Shown one piece after another: positions 35,340 to 42,575 of a stretch of 64,000 nucleotides of DNA (positions are counted from its first letter, which is position 1; every line of letters begins with the position of its first letter). A program made the position numbers and the translations under genes. Source of the DNA: an uncultured Planctomycetaceae bacterium (lineage in GTDB: Bacteria > Planctomycetota > Planctomycetia > Planctomycetales > Planctomycetaceae). The notes beneath the pieces are model-generated. The model saw only the letters and a list, made by a program, of their open reading frames with translations. It was not told the DNA's origin and did not search any database. The stretch is taken from assembly GCA_943787265.1 (NCBI GenBank), contig CALSLT010000035.1, positions 124,001 to 188,000 on the forward strand, written 5' to 3'.

Positions 35340-35663
35340 CGGATTCAACGAAAGCTGCATGTTGCTGTTCTGGGCAAGTCAGTCGGCAGCAGCAACTGAA
35401 TTGTCAAATGTCCGGAGTTCTTCAGAAGTTGACACAGACAAAATGAATCTATCGAATCACGTCGATTCTTTGATTCCATTGACTCACTTAGTTTTCCGGC
35501 CTACCGTCCCAATGTTTGGTTAGAGAACTCCCCAATTCTGGCGAGTTCTCAAAGAAGAATAAGTAGCTATCAAAATCTTTCTGCTGCGGCGCCGACGTTT
35601 TGTGCCTAGGCGCATGTTGAGCAGCTTTGCTGATTTGCAAGAAAGCGTTTCAGAGGAATCCCG
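35340..35663. other. Gap between hpf and ptsN-like gene
   Basis: These 324 bases hold no convincing gene; the one open frame in it runs out of hpf and has no recognisable product. A perfect 8-bp inverted repeat, GAGAACTC/GAGTTCTC with a 12-base loop, lies at 35523-35550 and may separate hpf transcription from the PTS genes. A promoter for the PTS genes is likely after it but I cannot assign boxes. Confidence 0.5.
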
Positions 35664-36137
35664 ATGAAGTTGAACGAGTTTGTAGTTGCAGACGCGATCG
35701 TGCCAGACCTGCAGGCGGCATCTAAAGAGGACGCGATTCGAGCCATGGTCGCCAGCCTGAAAGACTCAGGTGCGATTCCTGCCGCCGACGAAGAAGGGAT
35801 TGTCTCCGCAATCCTGAAACGTGAAGAACTCGGTTCAACGGGGATCGGGAATGGCGTTGCCGTCCCTCACACAAAACATCCTTCTGTCGATCGACTTGTC
35901 GCGACAGTCGCTCTTTCTAAGAGCGGAGTCGATTTTGCAAGCCTTGATGGCGAAGACGTGTTCATCCTGTTTCTCCTGGTTTCTCCTCCGGATCGCCCCG
36001 GTGATCATCTCCGGGGACTTGAGAACATCTCACGCCATCTCCGAGACCAAACGTTCTGCAGTTTCCTGCGTCAATCCAACACTCAGAAGGACATTCTTGA
36101 CCTTCTTGACGAAGCAGATGGCGACGCGACTTCGTAA
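35664..36137 (+). CDS. ptsN: PTS IIA component, fructose/nitrogen type
   Basis: IIA protein of 157 residues of the mannitol/fructose/Ntr family. It receives phosphate from HPr on a His. The phosphorylation motif is GIGNGVAVPHTKH, with the active His in VPH. The N-terminal DAIVPDLQAASKEDAIRAMV and the later FILFLLVSPPDRPGDHL blocks match IIA-Ntr. No IIB or IIC partner is encoded nearby, so a regulatory role like that of PtsN is more likely than sugar transport. AGAGGA precedes the ATG. HPr follows 80 bases downstream. Confidence 0.9.
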   Translation: MKLNEFVVADAIVPDLQAASKEDAIRAMVASLKDSGAIPAADEEGIVSAILKREELGSTGIGNGVAVPHTKHPSVDRLVATVALSKSGVDFASLDGEDVFILFLLVSPPDRPGDHLRGLENISRHLRDQTFCSFLRQSNTQKDILDLLDEADGDATS

Positions 36138-36217
36138 CGACGATCGTCAATGACCAGTGCCAGTGAAGCCGCTCAAACTTCTGAGCCACGTTGACTGAAT
36201 TCCAAATTTCCAGAGTT

Positions 36218-36523
36218 ATGCCGAATACCATGAGCGACGCCGTCACGGAAAATGTGACTGTGCCAGGTACGAACGGGCTACATATGGTGCCCTGTTCGTT
36301 GATCGCTCAGCGCGCCTCGAAATTTGCCTGCCAGATAACAATCAAGAAGGGCGATACCAGCGCTGACGCTCGTAACATTTTCGAACTGCTAGGACTCGGA
36401 GCTGGCGAAGGCACACTCTTAGAGTGTGAAGCAACCGGTGATGATGCGGGGCCCGCAATGGCAGACCTGGTTGATTTATTTGCGTCGGGATTCGAAGGTC
36501 ACGCGAACAGAACGTCCAGTTGA
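36218..36523 (+). CDS. ptsH: HPr-like phosphocarrier with altered active site
   Basis: Phosphocarrier of about 101 residues in the HPr family, between IIA and Enzyme I. The segment NGLHMVPCSLIAQRASKF aligns with the GLHARPA active site: the phosphorylated His is kept but the following Ala-Arg-Pro reads Met-Val-Pro. At the Ser46 regulatory site (usually NAKSIMGL) it reads DARNIFELLGLG, so Ser is replaced by Asn. The final helix (AGPAMADLVDLFASGF) is normal. Loss of Ser46 means HPr kinase control is unlikely; loss of Arg17 may slow phosphotransfer. ATG 36218 has AGAG upstream; a TTG at 36191 and an ATG at 36230 are alternatives. Confidence 0.85.
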   Translation: MPNTMSDAVTENVTVPGTNGLHMVPCSLIAQRASKFACQITIKKGDTSADARNIFELLGLGAGEGTLLECEATGDDAGPAMADLVDLFASGFEGHANRTSS

Positions 36524-36635
36524 AGCTGAGCTTGCGTCTGAAGAGTTCAACAATCGTTGACGGCTCCAATGGGTGTTCCTGGCTGAGTCGCCGTAGATGT
36601 TGAATCCGCCTGTTATCCATTTAACTGGAAAAACG

Positions 36636-38399
36636 ATGCTGACACGGACGGGAATCGCGGTTTCTCCTGGCGTTGCGATCAGCCCAGCCATGCTGTTCGG
36701 CTCGCAGGGATTTCGTATTCCCCAACGGTTTGTAAGCGTTGATGCCGTCGATTCAGAAGTCAGCCGTTTTCAAGCGTCAGTCGCAACTGTCAGTGACGCA
36801 CTCAGCGAGAACGAACGAGTTGCCCGTGAGCAGCTTGGTGATCAGTACGCGGCGATTTTCAGCGCCCATCGTATGATGCTGCGAGATGCGAAGCTTAATG
36901 GTGAAATTGAGACACTGATCCGGACGAAGTGCTTTTCGCCAGAGTTTGCCGCAAGTCGAGTTCTAAGAAATTACGCTAAGACCCTTCAAAACCTCGGGAA
37001 TGCATACCTCGCAGAACGAGCAGCAGACGTCTTTGATCTTGAGAAGCGACTGCTCAAAACACTGTTGGGCGAACAGCGGCCTGAACTTTCGCACCTCGCA
37101 GAGCCTGTGGTCATCCTCGCGCACAACCTGACGCCCGGCGAAACCGCAAATCTGAATCGCGACTTTGTGAAGGGCTTCGCGACGGAAGCCGGCGGACACA
37201 CAAGCCACACTGCCATCCTTGCCGGTGCATTGGAAATCCCGGCTGTCGTTGGAATTGGAAAGTTTCTAGCAGACGTATCCGCAGGTGACGTCGTCATCAT
37301 TGATGGCAACCGCGGCGAAGTGATCATCGATCCTGACGAAGAAACCATCGCCCGGTATCAGGATTCGCTGAAGCAGCGAGAGTGTGAGTCTGAACGTCTC
37401 GCCGCACTCAACACAATCGAAGCTCGTACTAACGACGACGTCCGAATCCAGGTCCTTGGGAATATTGAGTTCCCACAGGAAGTGACTCAGTGTGCCAAAC
37501 GCGGAGCCGACGGAATTGGCCTCTACCGTACAGAATTCCTTTACCTGGGCTCAGACCATGAGCCTACGGAAGAGGAACATTACGCCGCCTATTGTCGCGT
37601 GATCGAGGAAATGGGCGATCACCCCATCGTCATTCGAACGTTGGATCTTGGAGCGGACAAGATTCCCGGAGACATCGAAGAATTTCGTACTAAGGCGGAC
37701 AACCCAGCACTGGGCCTGCGCAGCATCAGACTCAGCCTTCGACATCTGGGGCAGTTCAAAACTCAGCTCAGAGCGATCCTTCGAGCAGCCGTTCATGGCG
37801 ACATTCGAATAATGTTTCCGCTTGTCACAACTCTGCTGGAGCTTCGACGCGCGAGAATGATTCTCGCGGACGTCATCGAAGACCTGGAAGAAGAAAACGT
37901 TGAGTTCAGACGAGAAATTCCGGTTGGGATGATGGTCGAAGTTCCCGCAGCGGCGCTATTAGCTCACAATTTTGCGAGGGAAGTCGACTTCTTTTCCATT
38001 GGAACAAATGACCTCATTCAGTACACGATGGCCGTTGACCGTGCCGAGCCCTCAGTTGCCAGCTTGTACCGTGCGGGCGATCCATCTATCCTCCGGTTGA
38101 TACAAATGGTGATAGATGCTGGCCGAATTGAGGGTATCCCTGTAACCGTCTGCGGACAGATGAGTTCAGATCCGAAATTCGTTCCACTTCTGATTGGTTT
38201 GGGAATTCGAAACGTCAGCGTTACGCCAATCTCTGTCCCGGAAGTAAAGGATGTTGTCCGAAACTTCTCTGTCGACGACGCAGAACAGATAGCAAAACAT
38301 GCACTGTCGCTCGATGTCGCCAGAGACGTCGAGAACTATCTGAGAACTGAATTAAACCGACTGTGCCCGGATCGAATTTCGGGCTCACCAGATACTTAA
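36636..38399 (+). CDS. ptsI: Phosphoenolpyruvate-protein phosphotransferase, Enzyme I
   Basis: PTS Enzyme I of about 587 residues, which takes phosphate from PEP and passes it to HPr. The active His lies in GGHTSHTAILAGALEIPAVVG. The PEP/pyruvate-binding domain shows GIGLYRTEFLYLG, ALGLRSIRLSL and the signature DFFSIGTNDLIQYTMAVDR. The Cys in VTVCGQMSSD is the conserved catalytic Cys. There is no N-terminal GAF domain, so it is a PtsI rather than PtsP layout. ATG 36636 begins LTRTGIAVSPGVAISPA, the usual start; ATG 36597 is an alternative. It follows HPr by about 110 bases. Confidence 0.94.
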   Translation: MLTRTGIAVSPGVAISPAMLFGSQGFRIPQRFVSVDAVDSEVSRFQASVATVSDALSENERVAREQLGDQYAAIFSAHRMMLRDAKLNGEIETLIRTKCFSPEFAASRVLRNYAKTLQNLGNAYLAERAADVFDLEKRLLKTLLGEQRPELSHLAEPVVILAHNLTPGETANLNRDFVKGFATEAGGHTSHTAILAGALEIPAVVGIGKFLADVSAGDVVIIDGNRGEVIIDPDEETIARYQDSLKQRECESERLAALNTIEARTNDDVRIQVLGNIEFPQEVTQCAKRGADGIGLYRTEFLYLGSDHEPTEEEHYAAYCRVIEEMGDHPIVIRTLDLGADKIPGDIEEFRTKADNPALGLRSIRLSLRHLGQFKTQLRAILRAAVHGDIRIMFPLVTTLLELRRARMILADVIEDLEEENVEFRREIPVGMMVEVPAAALLAHNFAREVDFFSIGTNDLIQYTMAVDRAEPSVASLYRAGDPSILRLIQMVIDAGRIEGIPVTVCGQMSSDPKFVPLLIGLGIRNVSVTPISVPEVKDVVRNFSVDDAEQIAKHALSLDVARDVENYLRTELNRLCPDRISGSPDT

Positions 38400-38982
38400 A
38401 CTCAGTCACGGACTGACGACACGTTCGCCGTCCATTCAAAATACACCACGACATACTGAAACTACACAGGGTATTACCTCGCGATCTTTCAACACTGATT
38501 TCTGACGATCCAAAGGCAAGAGTTGACGTCTGCAATACACCAGCCTGTACTTACACAAACGCCTGAATTGCATGCGTCTGTCCGGAAGTGCGGACCAGCG
38601 TTGCCCCAATTCATCAGGCAGTTGCCACACTTTGATCCGGTACGCATCGCAGAAACGGAACGGCACATCGTTCCTGTTTCTGCACCTTCCCGGTCAACAA
38701 ACATTGGCAATTTGAAAGCCCGGCTGGCCTCAGGAATGACACCGCGATTTGGTGTCGCTGAAGTTCCTGGTGCCAACGGCGCACCATCATGCGTTGCTTC
38801 CGTAGTTGCTGAACATCCGACTCACTGTTTCGTCACTTCGTACCATGACTTAGCTGTCGCTAGCAGCCTGTCATCAGATTTGTGTGATGTGACAAACGAG
38901 CCCACCGTTCACGACACCCGAAGGGCCGCTGCAACGTCCGAAAGAATCGCGCGAGGGAATGCCCCCAACATCGGGGGATCCC
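38400..38982 (+). other. Long leader upstream of RNase E/G gene
   Basis: About 580 bases separate Enzyme I from the RNase E/G start. One frame from a TTG at 38523 stays open and runs out of phase into the RNase gene, but its product has no recognisable motif and no ribosome site, so I do not call it. In E. coli the rne leader mediates autoregulation by RNase E; a similar role here is only a possibility. No intrinsic terminator after ptsI is evident. Confidence 0.4.
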
Positions 38983-40557
38983 ATGAAAAAAGAAATGTTG
39001 ATCAATGTTCGCCAGCCGGAAGAGAGCCGGATTGGCGTTGTTGAGGACGGCGTCCTTGAAGAGCTTTACGTTGAACGAAACAGCCTCGAAAGCTGCGTCG
39101 GCAACATCTACAAAGGCCGTGTCGTCAACATCGAGCCCAGCATCCAAGCCGCTTTCGTCGACTTTGGCGTAGGGCGAAACGGCTTTCTGCACGTCAGCGA
39201 CGTCGAGAATCAGTACTTCAAACACCTGGTCGACGAAGAAACAGAGGCGAAACAGCGGAATGGCAAGCGTTTCAACGAACGAAGCGTTCGCAACAAGCCG
39301 CCGATCCAGGAAATCTTCCGCAAAGGTAGCGAAGTACTGGTTCAGGTCATCAAAGAAGGCGTCGGTTCCAAAGGCCCGACACTTTCAACCTACATCAGTA
39401 TTCCGGGACGTTATCTGGTACTGATGCCGGGGCTTCAGCGCGTTGGTGTAAGCCGCAAAATTGCTGATGACGACGCTCGAAGAAAACTGAGAAAGCAACT
39501 CGTTGAACTCGATCCACCTCCCGGTCTCGGATTCATTATCCGAACGGCTGGGCTAGAACGATCTCAGGAAGATCTCGAACGTGACCTTCACTATCTAATC
39601 AGACTGTGGAAGGTCATCTTTAAGCGAATCAGCAGCACTTCAGCCCCTGTCGATATCTATCAGGATAGCGACATGATCACGCGGACGATCCGCGACATCT
39701 TCAGTAGCGATATCGACTCCGTCTGGATCGACGAACCTGAGGCGTACGAGCGAGCCTGTGAGTTCATGAAGGCAGTTCTGCCAAACCGTGTCGACCGAAT
39801 TCGCCACTACTCAGGACAGGAATCGATCTTCCACAAGTATCAGATTGAGGAAGAAATCTCGCGAATTCAGAACCGAACTGTCCCTCTGAAGGGCGGCGGT
39901 TCAATCGTGATTGATCAAACTGAAGCCCTCGTCGCTATCGACGTTAACAGTGGAAACTTCCGGATTGACGATGACGCCGAGGAAACTTCCTATCAGGTAA
40001 ATCTCAAAGCTGCCGATGAGGTCGCTCGACAAATTCGACTCCGTGACATGGGCGGAGTTATCGTCATTGACTTCATCGACATGCGAGAGGAAAAGCACCG
40101 CCGGGGAGTCGAGCGGGCACTCCGCAACGCCATGCTGCGAGACCGTGCTCGATCAAAAGTCCTTCGGATCAGCCCATTCGGGTTGATCGAAATGACTCGT
40201 CAGCGCATTCGACCGTCACTGCGGCGCAGCATCTACAAAGATTGCCCATGCTGCAACGGGACTGGCCTTGTAAAGACCGCCGAAAGCGCAGCCATCGAAA
40301 TCATGCGTGCTCTGATCACCGCCGCATCTCGCGAAGAAATCGCACACCTGACGGTCGAAGTCGAACACGAAGTTGCTGACTACCTGAGCAACCGCAAACG
40401 TCGCGAAATTAACGCCATCGAGGATAAGTGCCAGTTGGCCATCAGCATCCGGGCGCGCACCGACGTAACCCCAAACCACATCATCATCGAGGCCAAAGAC
40501 GGAGCAGGACATCAGTTCCGGATTCCAATCCCCGGTGACTCGCAATCAGGCAGGTGA
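38983..40557 (+). CDS. rng: Ribonuclease E/G family protein
   Basis: Endoribonuclease of 524 residues for rRNA processing and mRNA decay. It begins with an S1 domain (residues about 35 to 130: GNIYKGRVVNIEPSIQAAFVDFGVGRNGFLHVSD). The catalytic domain follows, with GGSIVIDQTEALVAIDVNSG and GGVIVIDFIDM supplying the metal-binding Asp residues. The Zn-link motif CPCCNGTG joins subunits. The long C-terminal scaffold of RNase E is absent, so size fits RNase G. ATG 38983 has GGGGGA at ideal spacing and is preferred over 38959. Ribosomal protein L21 follows after about 180 bases, a neighbourhood known from other bacteria. Confidence 0.95.
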   Translation: MKKEMLINVRQPEESRIGVVEDGVLEELYVERNSLESCVGNIYKGRVVNIEPSIQAAFVDFGVGRNGFLHVSDVENQYFKHLVDEETEAKQRNGKRFNERSVRNKPPIQEIFRKGSEVLVQVIKEGVGSKGPTLSTYISIPGRYLVLMPGLQRVGVSRKIADDDARRKLRKQLVELDPPPGLGFIIRTAGLERSQEDLERDLHYLIRLWKVIFKRISSTSAPVDIYQDSDMITRTIRDIFSSDIDSVWIDEPEAYERACEFMKAVLPNRVDRIRHYSGQESIFHKYQIEEEISRIQNRTVPLKGGGSIVIDQTEALVAIDVNSGNFRIDDDAEETSYQVNLKAADEVARQIRLRDMGGVIVIDFIDMREEKHRRGVERALRNAMLRDRARSKVLRISPFGLIEMTRQRIRPSLRRSIYKDCPCCNGTGLVKTAESAAIEIMRALITAASREEIAHLTVEVEHEVADYLSNRKRREINAIEDKCQLAISIRARTDVTPNHIIIEAKDGAGHQFRIPIPGDSQSGR

Positions 40558-40734
40558 GGCGGTATTCTGCCCCGCTAATCGGCTCCCCGAAGTTCGACGG
40601 AGCTGACAATGTGCTGTAACTCGTTTCAGAATTAGTAGTTCTGACCGGACATGGAAGGCCGATACGAGTTTATTCTGCTCGAAAACGGCGGTATCAGTAA
40701 GAGGCTCTTCAGAGCCAATCAAGTGAGTTTACGA

Positions 40735-41088
40735 ATGTTTGCAATCATTGAAGACGGTAGCCATCAGTACCGAGTCGCTCCAGGCGAGACGCTTGTCGTT
40801 GATTATCGCGACACAGCCAACGTTGGCGATTCACTCCAGTTCGAAAAAGTCCTGCTCGCCAACGGCGGCGGTTCCAGCACGATTGGACGTCCCCTGATCG
40901 AAGGTGCATCAGTTTCTGCTGAGGTCATCGACTCTGAGTTGAAGGGCGACAAACTCGAAATTCAAAAGTTTCGAAGACGCCATGACTCAAAACGTCACAC
41001 GGGACATCGCCAGACATATACGGCTGTGAAAATTACGGACATCAGTGTTCCGGGGCTTGAAGTCGTTGAGGCTGCTGCCGCCGAATAG
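40735..41088 (+). CDS. rplU: Large ribosomal subunit protein L21
   Basis: Ribosomal protein bL21, 117 residues, a 23S rRNA-binding protein of the 50S subunit. The frame is open from 40651, but the standard start MFAIIEDGSHQYRVAPGE lies at 40735. Family features are KVLLANGGG, GRPLIEGASVSAEVI and the basic KFRRRHDSKRHTGHRQTYTAVKI. The usual partner rpmA (L27) does not follow; instead a strong terminator comes 24 bases after the stop. L27 must be encoded elsewhere. Confidence 0.96.
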   Translation: MFAIIEDGSHQYRVAPGETLVVDYRDTANVGDSLQFEKVLLANGGGSSTIGRPLIEGASVSAEVIDSELKGDKLEIQKFRRRHDSKRHTGHRQTYTAVKITDISVPGLEVVEAAAAE

Positions 41089-41112
41089 ACAGCACAATTG
41101 ACCGCATTCTGA

Positions 41113-41145
41113 AAAGAGGAGCCCGAAATTTTTGAGCTCCTCTTT
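41113..41145 (+). terminator. Rho-independent terminator after rplU
   Basis: AAAGAGGAGC and GCTCCTCTTT form a perfect 10-bp stem around a 13-base loop, ending in a TTT run. It lies 24 bases after the L21 stop and closes the RNase/L21 transcription unit. Confidence 0.85.
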
Positions 41146-41384
41146 CTGTGCGCCCTGCTAAATCAGACATCGGCAGAGCGAATGTGTGCCACGTTGCCTC
41201 GGCTCGATAATCACGAGCCCCTGAGCGGCACAACCGTCATAACCCGCACTAGCCATAGCAATCTGCATAGCAGTGTTCGATCAGTCACACTCCTCACTTC
41301 CGGCAAGGTCGATATCTGAAAATGTCCCGATGTGGCAATGCGCCACAAAATCGGCCGATCGTACCGCCATGCTGGAAGAGTGAC

Positions 41385-42359
41385 ATGCAGATTCGTCATT
41401 ACATCCTTACCTCGCTCCTGCTAATTACTGCAGCGATTCCGGATGTGGGTTTTGCCCAATCCACCACTGGGCCAAATCAGTGGCTGGCCGACTACGGATT
41501 CGCTCGACAGGAATCCAAGAGATTGGGACTGCCTTTGCTGATTCATTTCTCGACCGAAGGATGTGGCCCTTGCAAACTAATGGAACGTGAGACGTTGCAT
41601 TCCAAGGCTCTCCTTGCCAAATTCGGAACGCAAATTCTAGCCCTGAAAATCAACTACGAAGATCATCCGGGCATTGCAGAAGCTTTTCGGGTCGAGCTGT
41701 ATCCATCCGACGTCATTGTCGCCCCAAACGGACAGATCGTATTCAAAACAACCGGACATCAGACGACACAACGATACATGGCAAACATTAGCCACTGGTC
41801 GAAGCAGTTTCCGGAAGAAAGAGCGGCAGCAATTGCTAGATTGAATCCACCGCCAGTAGCGTCCCCACAGAACCTTGGCACGAGGCCCTCACCACGGACT
41901 CAGCAAGCACCCGTAATCGCTGGTCCTCAGAGGCCGGTGCCAGATTCAGCGGTTGTACATCGCCCGGAGGTAAAGCCACCAGCGTCCAAACTGATCGGCC
42001 TCTCCGGTTACAGTCCGGTTGCAATCAAAACCCGCAGAGTCTGGACGAAAGGTCGAGAAGACCTGGCTGTAACGTGGCAAGGCGTCGTGTACTACCTTGC
42101 AAACGACCGTGAATATCTTGCATTCAAGAACGCTCCACACCGATACGCACCGCGTATGCTTGGCTGTGATCCTGTTCTACTATGGAATTCTGACCGCGCT
42201 GTTCAGGGGGCTGTGGAATTTGGTGCATTCTATGATGGCGACCTGTATCTCTTCACGACGGGAGACACTCGGAACCGCTTCAAGGTCAACCCGGATCAGT
42301 TTGTAGCAGTGCGCCATGTACTGACCCCGGAAGAAGTCATCGGGACTCGAATCCGCTGA
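41385..42359 (+). CDS. Exported thioredoxin-fold protein with YHS-like repeats
   Basis: Secreted protein of 324 residues. The signal peptide is HYILTSLLLITAAIPDVGFAQ. A thioredoxin domain covers about residues 30 to 140, with the active-site CGPC in STEGCGPCKLMERE, so it may reduce or form disulfides in the periplasm. A Pro-rich linker (PPVASPQNLGTRPSPR) follows. The C-terminal 110 residues contain two YHS-like copies (AVTWQGVVYYLANDREYLAFKNAP and GAFYDGDLYLF). ATG 41385 has GAAGAG upstream and is preferred over 41322. The YHS part may bind metal, but the normal Cys ligands are mostly missing. Confidence 0.82.
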   Translation: MQIRHYILTSLLLITAAIPDVGFAQSTTGPNQWLADYGFARQESKRLGLPLLIHFSTEGCGPCKLMERETLHSKALLAKFGTQILALKINYEDHPGIAEAFRVELYPSDVIVAPNGQIVFKTTGHQTTQRYMANISHWSKQFPEERAAAIARLNPPPVASPQNLGTRPSPRTQQAPVIAGPQRPVPDSAVVHRPEVKPPASKLIGLSGYSPVAIKTRRVWTKGREDLAVTWQGVVYYLANDREYLAFKNAPHRYAPRMLGCDPVLLWNSDRAVQGAVEFGAFYDGDLYLFTTGDTRNRFKVNPDQFVAVRHVLTPEEVIGTRIR

Positions 42360-42575
42360 GTCAGCGTCAAACCCAGGCACACTACGAGGCAAACTCCCCA
42401 CAGTGTGCGGCATGCGCTGCTCCACCTGGTCTGACTTTAGTTCCGACGCCACTCCCTGAGTGGCAGAACGGAATGGTCCACGACCAGGCAACAAACAGAT
42501 GCGGACCTGCCACGAAATCCCGTCGATTTACCACATGATCTGTTGACGTATTCGTCCTCGAGCATGGGTGTCTCG

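Noticed and set aside
38523..39044. Open frame of 173 codons starting with TTG before RNase E/G
   Set aside because: It overlaps the RNase gene out of frame, lacks a ribosome site and shows no family motif.
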